A DNA stretch of 64,000 nucleotides, taken from NCBI GenBank assembly GCA_947626135.1, contig CANQQZ010000004.1, positions 78,924 through 142,923 on the forward strand, read 5' to 3'. The translations under genes and the position numbers were made by a program. Below the pieces are notes generated by a model, which worked only from the letters and a program-made list of their open reading frames with translations, did not search any database and had not been told where the DNA came from. This DNA comes from an uncultured Clostridia bacterium. Lineage in GTDB: Bacteria; Bacillota; Clostridia; UBA1381. Below, in pieces: positions 35,709 to 44,227 of this stretch. Positions within the stretch are counted from its first letter, which is position 1. Every line of letters begins with the position of its first letter.

Positions 35709-36878
35709 TCAGTCATATCTGAGCGCGTCTATCGGATTGAGCGCCGCCGCCTTTTTCGCCGGCATATATCCGAAGAACACGCCTATCGCCGCCGACACGG
35801 TAAATGATACTATTATCGAATTAAGTGTCGGCAATATATTCATATCCAGCAGCTTTCCCGCGCCGATGGCTAAAAGCGAGCCGAATATTATTCCTATAAC
35901 GCCGCCTATGCAGCTGAGCATTCCCGCCTCCATAACGAACTGGGTCAGAATATTGCGCTGCTTCGCGCCGAGTGATTTCCTTATTCCTATTTCCCTCGTT
36001 CTTTCCGTAACGGACACGAGCATTATATTCATGATGCCTATACCCGCCACGATAAGCGAAATTGCCGCGATCGCCACGAGCATAGCCTCCATGCTGTCAA
36101 GAATACCCATAAGAGATTCGGCTATCGCCTTCATCGCTATTATATTATAGTAATCATCGTCTCCTATATCCTTATCGCACAGATTTTCAATGAGCGACTC
36201 CGCGGCTTCAACCGTTTCCTGGTTCGTCGCGTAAACTATATAGTTGTTTATTTTGCGTGTGTTAGTGGTATGCGCCGCGACGGTATACGGAACGTACACG
36301 CTGTCGTCCTCCGAACCCTTAGTAGAGTCCCCGCGTTCCTCAAGTATTCCCACGACGCGGTATGGGACTCCCGTAATCTGCAATGTTTTCCCGAGCGCGT
36401 TCCCGCCGAATATCTCCTTTGCTATATACGTTCCTATCACGCATACCTTCTGCATTCGCTCCACATCTATATATGTAATGCCTCTGCCGCTCATGAGCTT
36501 ATATTGATACAAGTCAATATATTGCTCGTTAACTCCCGTTGCCGAGGAATTCAGAGTATCGGTCCCGTCCTTTATATAAGCCGGCATTGTCACGCTCGGA
36601 GAATATCCGCGTATCACGTCCGAATGCTCCCGCGCGAGTTCGTCCATATCCTCGACCGGCAGCTCCACCGTGCTCGCTCTGTTTGTTATATTTACCGAAA
36701 TAGCCTCTATGCCGACCTCCTCAAACGCGTCGGTCACCTCGGACGTAAGCCCCTCCATCAGGCTTACCAGCGAAATTACCGCCGTTATTCCTATGATTAT
36801 GCCGAGCATTGTAAGCATTGAACGGAATTTATTGCTTATGATGCTCTGCACTGCCATTTTAAAGCATTTCCAAAGCAT
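35709..36878 (-). CDS. ABC transporter permease, MacB/FtsX type
   Basis: A 389-residue permease of the MacB/FtsX family. One N-terminal transmembrane helix (about 18-40), a large outer MacB-type domain (about 45-270) and three C-terminal helices (about 275-380) are as expected. SVTERTREIGIRKSLGAKQRNILTQFVMEA, here quoted in parts as VTERTREIGIRKSLGAK, is the family coupling-helix signature. The ATG at 36878 overlaps the ATPase stop codon (TGATG). It forms a mechanotransmission-type exporter with the upstream ATPase and the HlyD-like adaptor. Confidence 0.92.
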   Translation of the reverse strand: MLWKCFKMAVQSIISNKFRSMLTMLGIIIGITAVISLVSLMEGLTSEVTDAFEEVGIEAISVNITNRASTVELPVEDMDELAREHSDVIRGYSPSVTMPAYIKDGTDTLNSSATGVNEQYIDLYQYKLMSGRGITYIDVERMQKVCVIGTYIAKEIFGGNALGKTLQITGVPYRVVGILEERGDSTKGSEDDSVYVPYTVAAHTTNTRKINNYIVYATNQETVEAAESLIENLCDKDIGDDDYYNIIAMKAIAESLMGILDSMEAMLVAIAAISLIVAGIGIMNIMLVSVTERTREIGIRKSLGAKQRNILTQFVMEAGMLSCIGGVIGIIFGSLLAIGAGKLLDMNILPTLNSIIVSFTVSAAIGVFFGYMPAKKAAALNPIDALRYD

Positions 36879-37639
36879 CACGTCGCCCCCTTTGCCTTTT
36901 CGTCATACGGCGCTTCCTCGCCCGCGCCGTGCATTTTCATAACCGTCACATCGCCCTCTACCGGTCCGTCATATACTATTTTGCCGTCCGTTATGCGTAT
37001 GATTCGCTTTGCTCCGGCGGCTATGGAATTATCATGGGTTATCAGAATAATTGTGTTCCCCTCGCGGTTGAGCTGCCGCAAAAACATCATGACCTCGCGT
37101 CCGGTGCGCGAATCGAGCGCGCCGGTCGGTTCGTCCGCCAATATTACCGACGGATTGCCCGCAAGCGCGCGGGCTATAGATACTCTTTGCTGCTGACCGC
37201 CCGACAGCTGCGACGGATAATTCCCCGCCTTAGATTTTAATCCCACGCGCTCCAGCGACTCCAAAGCCCGTTTCCTCTGCTCGCTCTCCCGCATACCCGC
37301 GTAAAGCAGCGGCAGCTGTACATTCTCTATTACCGTAAGCTTCGGGATAAGATTATACTGCTGGAAAATAAATCCAAGCGTCTTATTCCTTATTTCGGCA
37401 AGCTCGTCTTGGGTATAATTCGTTATTGCCCTGCCGTTGAGCCTGTATACGCCCCGCGTCGCGACGTCAAGGCATCCGATTATATTCATGCACGTTGATT
37501 TGCCCGAGCCTGACTGACCTACTATAGCCACAAACTCGCCCTTTTCTATTGTCATGGAAATCCCGTCGAGCGCATGCACCGATGAGTTTCCCATTTTATA
37601 TATCTTATATACGTCCTTTAATTCTACCAGCGGAGGCAT
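36878..37639 (-). CDS. ABC transporter ATP-binding protein, MacB/LolD type
   Basis: A 253-residue ATPase. Walker A is GQSGSGKST, the signature is LSGGQQQRVSIARAL, and Walker B is VILADEPTGALDS with a following H-loop (ITHDNSI). The LFIFQQYNLIPKLT-type Q-loop segment (GFIFQQYNLIPKL) and overall similarity place it with LolD/MacB/FtsE-like ATPases. I start at 37639 (MPPLVELKDVYKIYK) with GGGGGTGAT upstream; a longer reading to 37804 is an Ala/Trp-rich artefact of the neighbouring Gly-rich repeats. It follows the adaptor gene by 16 bases. Confidence 0.94.
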   Translation of the reverse strand: MPPLVELKDVYKIYKMGNSSVHALDGISMTIEKGEFVAIVGQSGSGKSTCMNIIGCLDVATRGVYRLNGRAITNYTQDELAEIRNKTLGFIFQQYNLIPKLTVIENVQLPLLYAGMRESEQRKRALESLERVGLKSKAGNYPSQLSGGQQQRVSIARALAGNPSVILADEPTGALDSRTGREVMMFLRQLNREGNTIILITHDNSIAAGAKRIIRITDGKIVYDGPVEGDVTVMKMHGAGEEAPYDEKAKGAT

Positions 37640-37655
37640 TGATATCACCCCCGTC

Positions 37656-39878
37656 TCAGCGTCCGCCGCCCGGACCGCCCATGCCGCCGCCCGGACCGCC
37701 CATGCCGCCGCGATTGCCGCCTGAACCGCCCATGCCGCCGCCCGGACCGCCCATGCCGCCGCCCATCTGGCTGAACGCGTCCTCCATATCGTCGGAAAGC
37801 ACATCGTCGTTTAACGCAAACGCGTTAACGGCTCTTACAACGTCGCCCTCGTTGATACCGGATTTTATTTCAATATAGTCCGAATCGTTTATGCCCGTTT
37901 CAACCTTGATCGCGCGATAGCCCTCCGGAACCTCTATGTTTACCGGCAAATCCTCCGAAGTCTCCGAAGTCTCCGAAGCCTCCGAAGCCGCGCCGGACGG
38001 TCCGGCGCTATGCACGGGCGCGCCGCCGCCCGCTGCTCCGTGCCGCGAGCTTTCGCGCATACCGTCGGAGGGAGCCCCGGCGCTTCGGGTGCTTTCCGGC
38101 GCGGAGGCTTTTTCATCGCCGTCCCCGCCCGACAGCATATCAGTAACATCGTTTATATGCGGCTCTCCGGTATCCTTAACGAATACTATATTGCCCCTGT
38201 TAACGCTGCTGACCGGCACCGTGACCGCGTTCACCGCCTCCTCGACGATTATTTCCGCGTCTACGTTCATTCCGGGCAGCAGGTCTCCGTAATCATCGAT
38301 TTGAATGTCAATCGTATATGTCGTTACGCCGTTTTCATTCACGCCGTCCACCGGGACCTTCACGACCTTGCCCTCAAACCTGCCGTCAACGGCGTCAGCC
38401 GTGACCGAAGCCGTCTGACCGACCTTAACGAGAGCAACCTCCGTTTCGTCCACGTCTATGCTGAGCTTCACGCTCGATAGATCATATATGACGCAAAGCG
38501 GGTCGGTATTGCCGCCGTTTGCGGAGTCGACCGTGTCGCCCGATTTTGCGTTTTTCGTCACGACTGTGCCGTCGATCGGCGCCTCAACCACAAAGTCGTC
38601 CACCGCATCCTGCGCGTTCTGCACCTGGAGCCGCGCATCGTCCAGCGAAAGCTGTGCGTTCTTTATATTGGAGTCCTGGGAATATGTGTCATTGTTTATA
38701 ACCTGCCTTTGAAGCGACAGCACCGCGTCGTCATACGACAAGCGCGCGTTATCGTAAGCGGTTTCAAGCTGATCGGAGTCGATATATCCCAGCCGCTCGC
38801 CCGCGTACACCGCATCGCCCTCGGATATATCAAATCCCGTAAGCGTTCCCGCCGCCTTAGCCGTTATCGTTCTTGACTCCGCATATTCAAAGCTTGCCGT
38901 ATCGGCGCACGCAGCACCGTTGACAACCGCGCTGCCGACGTCCGAGGCTGTAAGCGCCCCGGGATTGGCGACCTCGATCGTAGCGTAAACGACCATAGTA
39001 TGCGCGTCGGACGCGGTTGAAGCCGACGCGGTTTCCGTAACCGTGCCCCATATCGTTTCGCCTGCGCCCGCCACGGACACCTCAGCCGCAGCGCCCTCGT
39101 ATACGTTCTCCGCGTCAAATTCGTTGAAGGGCAGCCTGAGCTTCATTACCGAATCGTCGTATATATCGGCAATCTGCGCGCCGTTTTGTACGTCGCTGCC
39201 GTTCTCGGCGTAAACCGCGCTGACCTTTCCGGATATATCCGGAACAATATAACGGTCCTGCAGCGCGCTGTCAGCGTCATTCAGACTGTTTAACGCGCGC
39301 TCCACGGCATTTTGCGCGCTTGCCGTCTGCGCGCTGTTCGAGCTTAAAGTCTGTGATTTCGCTTTGACCGCGTCAGCGTATTGCTGCTGCGCCTTCGTCA
39401 GGTTATTTTTCGCGCTGGTAAGCTGATTCCTCGCGTCCTCATCATCGAACTGATAAAGCTTATCGCCCTTTTTGACCTTATCGCCCTCGCTTATGTAATC
39501 CGATGTTATATCGCCCGAATGCATTGAAATCACGTTATAGGAATCGTTGGGCTCTATATATGACGAGCCGGTAATGGTATTTGACACCGTGCGGCGCTGC
39601 GCCGGCTCGTCAACATACACATCGTTTTCCTCGTCTCCGCCCTTAAGGCTGTGGCTGATAATTCCCGCTCCCACCGCAATCACCGCCGCGGCAAGAACAG
39701 CTCCGCCTATAATAAGCCTTTTCCTTTTCCTTTTTCTTTGTCTCACAAGGTAATCCTCGCCGTTATCATCGTCCTCCTGGAACGAAATTTCACCGCCCGT
39801 TTCCTCTCCGCGCGTCTCCTCTTTGATTTCGTCCTCCTCAGGTTTTTCTTCCCTTACGGTTTCCTCAAGCTCCGACAT
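37656..39878 (-). CDS. HlyD/MacA-like adaptor with Gly-rich C-terminal tail
   Basis: A 740-residue membrane-fusion-type adaptor. An acidic cytoplasmic N-terminus of about 50 residues precedes one transmembrane helix (LIIGGAVLAAAVIAVGAGII, about 57-76). Biotinyl-lipoyl-like segments (YISEGDKVKKGDKLYQ and FDISEGDAVYAGERLGYI), coiled-coil hairpins and beta-barrel domains follow. The far C-terminus is a repetitive Gly/Met/Pro tail (GGMGGPGGGMGG), an unusual feature. A Ser/Glu-rich spacer of SETSE repeats lies near residue 640. Gram-positive MacA-like adaptors pair with MacB-type permeases in peptide or lipid export; here the ATPase, permease and an SLH protein follow on the same strand. The start at 39878 has GGGAGGG upstream. 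Confidence 0.87.
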   Translation of the reverse strand: MSELEETVREEKPEEDEIKEETRGEETGGEISFQEDDDNGEDYLVRQRKRKRKRLIIGGAVLAAAVIAVGAGIISHSLKGGDEENDVYVDEPAQRRTVSNTITGSSYIEPNDSYNVISMHSGDITSDYISEGDKVKKGDKLYQFDDEDARNQLTSAKNNLTKAQQQYADAVKAKSQTLSSNSAQTASAQNAVERALNSLNDADSALQDRYIVPDISGKVSAVYAENGSDVQNGAQIADIYDDSVMKLRLPFNEFDAENVYEGAAAEVSVAGAGETIWGTVTETASASTASDAHTMVVYATIEVANPGALTASDVGSAVVNGAACADTASFEYAESRTITAKAAGTLTGFDISEGDAVYAGERLGYIDSDQLETAYDNARLSYDDAVLSLQRQVINNDTYSQDSNIKNAQLSLDDARLQVQNAQDAVDDFVVEAPIDGTVVTKNAKSGDTVDSANGGNTDPLCVIYDLSSVKLSIDVDETEVALVKVGQTASVTADAVDGRFEGKVVKVPVDGVNENGVTTYTIDIQIDDYGDLLPGMNVDAEIIVEEAVNAVTVPVSSVNRGNIVFVKDTGEPHINDVTDMLSGGDGDEKASAPESTRSAGAPSDGMRESSRHGAAGGGAPVHSAGPSGAASEASETSETSEDLPVNIEVPEGYRAIKVETGINDSDYIEIKSGINEGDVVRAVNAFALNDDVLSDDMEDAFSQMGGGMGGPGGGMGGSGGNRGGMGGPGGGMGGPGGGR
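37660..37765 (-). repeat. Gly-rich tail repeats in the MacA-like gene
   Basis: At least four near-identical copies of a 21-base unit (CATGCCGCCGCCCGGACCGCC on the plus strand) encode GGPGGGM repeats at the adaptor C-terminus. Confidence 0.85.
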
Positions 39879-40048
39879 ATATTTCACGCCCTCCCGCAAT
39901 TGATTTCGTATAAATTAAAAAGCCGAAACAGATTATTCCCTCCGCTTCAGCAGCAATTTTCATTCTCCGTCCGCGGGAATAACCGAAAAGGCATGCCTCC
40001 TCTCAGGCAAGCCTCATTCCCCCGCAGATAAATCATATCATCGTACTT

Positions 40049-40077
40049 ATTGTATCATCTTGATATACTTTTGTCAA
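40049..40077 (-). promoter_or_regulatory. Promoter of the MacA-MacB-FtsX-SLH operon
   Basis: On the minus strand: TTGACA (40072-40077), a 17-bp spacer, TACAAT (40049-40054). It gives a leader of about 165 bases before the start at 39878. The 343-base gap 39879-40221 holds this promoter, the divergent one at 40161 and otherwise no clear feature. Confidence 0.78.
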
Positions 40078-40160
40078 TCGGAGAATTATTAACAATTTAT
40101 GAACAAGTGCCGCGTATTTTTATCGTAAAATTAAAAAAAAATTACAAACATTATTTTCTA

Positions 40161-40189
40161 TTGTATTTGCGAAAAAAAGAATATATAAT
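40161..40189 (+). promoter_or_regulatory. Promoter of the HlyD-like - yggS - sepF unit
   Basis: TTGTAT (40161-40166), a 17-bp spacer and TATAAT (40184-40189), about 30 bases ahead of the ATG at 40222. Confidence 0.68.
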
Positions 40190-40221
40190 AAATATAATAT
40201 GTTGATTTTTGGGGAAATGCT

Positions 40222-41412
40222 ATGAAGAAGATATTCATTATAATAATATGTCTCATGGCGGCTGTAATTTTAGGATACGGAATACACTACGCCGCGGCTC
40301 CCGTATCGTCGCAGGAGCTGGAAAGAGCAACTCATGAAAAATCCGCTCCGGCGCGGGGATATATAGTCCGCGACGAAACGGCTTATTACGCCGACAGGAG
40401 CGGACAGCTGTATAACAATGTCGCGGTGGGCGCGAGAGTGGCAAAGGATTCTCTTATATATACCATTTACGACGGCAGCGTTGACCCATCGGTCATAAGC
40501 GAGCTTAATACGCTTAACCGAAGCATCGCGGCAGCCGAAGCGGAGCAGGCTTCGGAAAGCTACAGCTCGGATTCGATCTCCGTCGAGAGCGAGATCGCCT
40601 CACGCACGGCGCAGATCATCGGCGCGGCACGTGAAAACGACGTTACAAGCATAGCCCGGTATAAAAAGGATATAAACAGCCTCCGCCAAAACGGCTCCAT
40701 TATAAGCGCCGCGGATGAGCTGACGGAGCTTACGGCGCGCAGGGACGCCCTCGAGGCGCAGCTTGGAAACGGCATAAGCGAGCGCTATGCCGAAAATTCC
40801 GGCGTCTTTACCACCTACTATGACGGCATGGAGGATGTTTTGAGCACGGACAGGGCGGACGAGTATACGGTGGAATATATAGAATCGCTCGGCGAGGCGT
40901 CGTCCAGGGAAAGCCATTACGATACCGTCGAGGAGGGCGGATTCGTATGCTGTATAGTAAACAACCACCTGTGGAGCGTTCTGCTCGTTACGGAGCGCAA
41001 AGCCCTTGACGGCAGCGAAATCGGCGATACCGTCACAGTGCGATTCAACAATATCGCGGGCGAGGAGCGCGACGGAAAAATATCATACATAAGCAGCGAG
41101 GAGCAGGACAAGGACGGGCGCTGCTTTGTAATTATCGAATGCTCGGAATATTTCGAGGGCGCCTATTCATACAGAAACGCCGACGCAGATATAATATTTG
41201 AAAAATATTCCGGTTACAAGGTGCCCGTTCAGGCTGTTCACAGCGAGGAGCAGCGGCAGTTTGTCATAGGCCTGTCCGATAACCGCCTGTACGAATGCGA
41301 TATAAACGTACTGTATTCGAACACCGACGAGGGATACGCAATCGTGGATTCCGCAGACGGAGCCGAGCATTCGCTGTCCTCGGCGGACAGAATTCTGACC
41401 GGTGAGAGGTGA
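40222..41412 (+). CDS. HlyD-like membrane-anchored protein of the division cluster
   Basis: A 396-residue protein with one N-terminal transmembrane helix (about 4-22), a biotinyl-lipoyl-like segment (ARGYIVRDETAYYADRSGQ, VAVGARVAKDSLIYTIYDG), a central coiled coil (about 95-185) and a C-terminal beta region. It resembles the HlyD-type proteins that precede yggS-sepF-ylmH-divIVA in many Clostridia; the biological role is not established. It ends 4 bases before yggS and is probably the first gene of the cluster. No ABC partner is adjacent on this strand. Confidence 0.8.
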   Translation: MKKIFIIIICLMAAVILGYGIHYAAAPVSSQELERATHEKSAPARGYIVRDETAYYADRSGQLYNNVAVGARVAKDSLIYTIYDGSVDPSVISELNTLNRSIAAAEAEQASESYSSDSISVESEIASRTAQIIGAARENDVTSIARYKKDINSLRQNGSIISAADELTELTARRDALEAQLGNGISERYAENSGVFTTYYDGMEDVLSTDRADEYTVEYIESLGEASSRESHYDTVEEGGFVCCIVNNHLWSVLLVTERKALDGSEIGDTVTVRFNNIAGEERDGKISYISSEEQDKDGRCFVIIECSEYFEGAYSYRNADADIIFEKYSGYKVPVQAVHSEEQRQFVIGLSDNRLYECDINVLYSNTDEGYAIVDSADGAEHSLSSADRILTGER

Positions 41413-41416
41413 TTTT

Positions 41417-42118
41417 ATGAGCATAAATGAAAATCTGGCACAGGTGCGGCGGCGCATAGCCGAGGCGGCGGAGCGTGCCGGCAGAAGCGCTGATGAGATA
41501 ACTCTTATCGCCGTAACAAAAACCCGCGCGGCGAAGGAGATAAACGAGGCAATTTCTCTGGGAGTGACCGATATAGGCGAAAACAAGCCCCAGGAAATAC
41601 GCGACAAGTTCGCGGATGTAAGCCCTGTCCGCTGGCATATGATAGGTCATCTGCAAACAAATAAGATAAAATACATAATCGACCGCGTATGCATGATTCA
41701 TTCCGTGGACAGCATACATCTTATGGACGAAATCGACAAACAGGCGGGTAAACATAATATCGTTATGGATATACTTATCCAGGTCAACATTTCCGGCGAG
41801 GAAACAAAGCAGGGCTGCGCTCCGGAGGAGCTTCCCCGGCTGCTTGAACACGCGGGAGAGCTTAACAATATCCGGGTCAGGGGTCTTATGACAATTGCTC
41901 CCAAAGCCGACAGCGGTGTTACAAATTCTTTACATTTTGACAACATTCGCCGGCTTTTTGTTGACATAAGTCAAAAAAAATACGATAATGTTACTATGGA
42001 ATGTCTTTCTATGGGCATGAGCGGCGATTATGAAACAGCCATAGAATGCGGCGCGACAATGGTACGCGTGGGCACCGCGATATTCGGTGAACGCGACTAT
42101 TCCAAATCGGCGCAATAA
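41417..42118 (+). CDS. yggS: YggS family PLP homeostasis protein
   Basis: A 233-residue YggS/YlmE/PROSC protein, a PLP-binding protein with a TIM-barrel fold that helps maintain vitamin B6 and amino acid balance. The PLP lysine lies in AVTKTRAAKEI, and IGENKPQEIRDK, WHMIGHLQTNK and CLSMGMSGDYETAIECG are signature segments. I start at 41417 with GAGAGGTGATTTT ahead of the ATG; an in-frame start at 41402 would overlap the previous gene. In Gram-positive bacteria it commonly lies next to sepF, as here. Confidence 0.94.
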   Translation: MSINENLAQVRRRIAEAAERAGRSADEITLIAVTKTRAAKEINEAISLGVTDIGENKPQEIRDKFADVSPVRWHMIGHLQTNKIKYIIDRVCMIHSVDSIHLMDEIDKQAGKHNIVMDILIQVNISGEETKQGCAPEELPRLLEHAGELNNIRVRGLMTIAPKADSGVTNSLHFDNIRRLFVDISQKKYDNVTMECLSMGMSGDYETAIECGATMVRVGTAIFGERDYSKSAQ

Positions 42119-42139
42119 ACGAAAAAAGGAGATGTGGTT

Positions 42140-42595
42140 ATGAGCTTCATAAACAGCGTAAAGAATTTCATCGGCATGGAAGACGATGACGAATATTACG
42201 ACGACGAATACATGGAGGACGATGACGAGGAATATGAGGAGGAGCCGAGAAAGCAGCGCTTTTCATCATTCGCGAACAGAGCGTCCAAGGTCGTTCCCGT
42301 GAGAGCGCAGGGCTCCAATAACAAGGTTCGCATCATAAAGCCAAAAAGCTTTGAGGAATCAGGTAAAATTGCCGATGAAATCAAGGGGGACAGGCTCGTT
42401 ATTTTTGACGTGACCACTCTCGATATCGACCAGGCAAGACGTATCGTTGATTTTATAGTCGGCTCGGCATACGCTTTAAACGGCAATGTACGGCGCGTTT
42501 CGGGCGGTATTTTTGTCGCGGCTCCCAACAGCATAGATATTACGGGCGACAATTTAAAGGAGCAGACGAGAAGCAGCTTTGACTGGAATGTCTGA
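42140..42595 (+). CDS. sepF: Cell division protein SepF
   Basis: A 151-residue SepF, which binds FtsZ and the membrane at the division site. The short N-terminal amphipathic helix (MSFINSVKNFIGM) is followed by an acidic Tyr/Asp/Glu linker and the conserved core (VRIIKPKSFEESGKIADEIK, VIFDVTTLDIDQARRIVDFI, VRRVSGGIFVAAPNSIDI). The ATG at 42140 has AAAGGAGATG at 42125; the upstream GTG at 42134 is less likely. It follows yggS as usual. Confidence 0.95.
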   Translation: MSFINSVKNFIGMEDDDEYYDDEYMEDDDEEYEEEPRKQRFSSFANRASKVVPVRAQGSNNKVRIIKPKSFEESGKIADEIKGDRLVIFDVTTLDIDQARRIVDFIVGSAYALNGNVRRVSGGIFVAAPNSIDITGDNLKEQTRSSFDWNV

Positions 42596-42649
42596 TAAAA
42601 GCGAATTGAGGGGCTTTGCGGGGCCCCTTATTTCATTATGAGGTAAATT

Positions 42650-43396
42650 ATGGACAACGGCAACGCGCTTATCACAGCGCGCGCGAACGATTTAATACGG
42701 CAATGCGAGCGGTCCGCATCCGTTAAATTCAGCGCCTTTTTAGACGGGGCGCAGCAGCGCATCATATCCGAAAATGTAAATTTTTACGGATGCGCGGCGA
42801 AATTTTTCGGCGGCTATAACGGCGCCGAAAGGAAAATGCTTGGGGTTTTCCCCGAATGGGAGGAGCCTGACGACGGTGCGTTTCCCATAAAAACGCTTAA
42901 AATCACCTCCGTTTATTCCGACGGGCTAACTCATCGTGATTACCTCGGTACGCTTATGGGACAGGGCATTGACCGCTCGAAAACCGGCGATATTATAATT
43001 GACGGCAGCACGGCATATATATTTGTATGCGCCGATATAGCCTCTTATCTGGCGGAAAATATTAAAAAGGTCGGAAACAGAGGCGTTAAGATCGAGCTTT
43101 GCAGCGGCGCGGCGGATATTCCCGAGCCGAAGCGTGAGAGGGTCGGCGCTGTGTGCGCATCGCTGCGGCTTGATTCCGTGATCGGGGCGCTCTGCGGCGT
43201 TTCGCGCTCGGAAAGTGCCCGGCTGATAAATTCGGAACGCGTCAAGCTCAACCATATTGAATGCACGGACGTTTCAAAAACCGTCCAGTCGGGCGATTTA
43301 ATATCCGTCCGCGGCTTCGGCAGATTCGTGTTCCTGTCCGCCGACGGCATGACCCGCAAGGGACGGCTGCATGTGACGGCTGAGAAATATATTTAA
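42650..43396 (+). CDS. ylmH: YlmH, S4-domain RNA-binding protein
   Basis: A 248-residue YlmH-type protein. The N-terminal two thirds match the YlmH RNA-binding region, with RKMLGVFPEWEEPDDGAFPI typical of the family. The C-terminal S4 domain is clear (RLDSVIGALCGVSRSESARL, then INSERVKLNH and VQSGDLISVRGFGRFVF). YlmH has been linked to rescue of stalled 50S-peptidyl-tRNA in Bacillus. It lies between sepF and divIVA as in most Firmicutes. Confidence 0.93.
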   Translation: MDNGNALITARANDLIRQCERSASVKFSAFLDGAQQRIISENVNFYGCAAKFFGGYNGAERKMLGVFPEWEEPDDGAFPIKTLKITSVYSDGLTHRDYLGTLMGQGIDRSKTGDIIIDGSTAYIFVCADIASYLAENIKKVGNRGVKIELCSGAADIPEPKRERVGAVCASLRLDSVIGALCGVSRSESARLINSERVKLNHIECTDVSKTVQSGDLISVRGFGRFVFLSADGMTRKGRLHVTAEKYI

Positions 43397-43410
43397 GGGA
43401 GGACAACCCC

Positions 43411-43851
43411 ATGATTACTCCGGTTGACATTCAAAACAAGGATTTTACAAAAAAAATGCGCGGATACGACCCCGACGAGGTGGACGATTTCCTTGACGTG
43501 ATTATAAAGGATTACAGCGCGCTTCTTAAAGAAAATCAATCTCTGAAAAGCAAAATAGGTATGCTGACAAAGACAGTGGAAAACTACAAGGCTATAGAGG
43601 AATCCATGACGCGCTCCGTCGAAATGGCGAAGCAAACGGCGAAGGATATGAAGGATAACGCCAGCGCCGAGGCGCAGATGATTATAAATAACGCGAAGCT
43701 CGACGCGAGCCGTCTCGCAAAGCAGATAGACGACGAGCATATAAAAAGACATCAGGAAATGCTCCGCGTAAAGTCGGAAACGGATATGTTCAGGACCCGC
43801 GTAAAAAATATGTGTGACGGACTTGTTAAAATACTCGACGATATAGGATGA
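43411..43851 (+). CDS. divIVA: DivIVA/GpsB-type protein
   Basis: A 146-residue DivIVA family protein. The N-terminal lipid-binding domain (MITPVDIQNKDFTKKMRGYD, PDEVDDFLDVI) is followed by an extended coiled coil to the end. It senses membrane curvature and guides septum or pole proteins. It closes the division cluster and ends 9 bases before the ileS promoter. Confidence 0.94.
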   Translation: MITPVDIQNKDFTKKMRGYDPDEVDDFLDVIIKDYSALLKENQSLKSKIGMLTKTVENYKAIEESMTRSVEMAKQTAKDMKDNASAEAQMIINNAKLDASRLAKQIDDEHIKRHQEMLRVKSETDMFRTRVKNMCDGLVKILDDIG

Positions 43852-43859
43852 TTTTTTTG

Positions 43860-43888
43860 TTGACAACAGAAAAAAAGTAGTGTATAAT
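43860..43888 (+). promoter_or_regulatory. Promoter of T-box-ileS
   Basis: Consensus TTGACA (43860-43865), a 17-bp spacer and TATAAT (43883-43888), right after the divIVA stop. Confidence 0.88.
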
Positions 43889-43894
43889 TATAGA

Positions 43895-44152
43895 AAATTT
43901 CAAAGGCTGCGATGGAGACAGTAGCCCGTATTGAAAGCAATGAGCGAGCCGCGGACGGTGTGAGCGCGGCTGCGAGTAAAACGGAAGCGAATATCACTCC
44001 GGAGCCGCGCGGCTGAAACGCGGGCGCATCTGCGCCGGCTGAATAGGCTTCGCCGGGTTCTCCCGTAACAGAGAGCGCATATGATTGTATGTAGAGTGGT
44101 TAACAATGAGCGTCGGCGCCCTTGTCTTGAAATACAGACAAGGGCGTTTTTT
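43895..44152 (+). promoter_or_regulatory. T-box riboswitch controlling ileS, isoleucine specifier
   Basis: The leader has the T-box order. GCGATGGAGACAGTA begins stem I, GAGCCGCGGACGG and TGTGAGCGCGG form the apical stem region, and GCGAATATCACTCC contains the specifier loop with ATC (Ile), matching the downstream ileS. The T-box bulge is GTAGAGTGGTTAACAATGAG, where TGGT can pair with the tRNA ACCA end; it departs from the usual GGGTGGNACCGCG. The terminator stem is 44117-44127 with 44136-44146, followed by six T residues. Uncharged tRNA-Ile should favour read-through. Confidence 0.9.
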
Positions 44153-44227
44153 AGCCGCCGGACGGATAAATTTATATTTATCGCACAGCCGCATAAATAA
44201 TTATTTAACATAAATGGAGGAATCGAA

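Noticed and set aside
37639..37804. N-terminal extension of the ABC ATPase rich in Ala, Trp, Arg and Val repeats
   Set aside because: It is the other-frame reading of the Gly-rich tail repeats of the adaptor gene; the ATG at 37639 has its own ribosome site and the true ATPase start.
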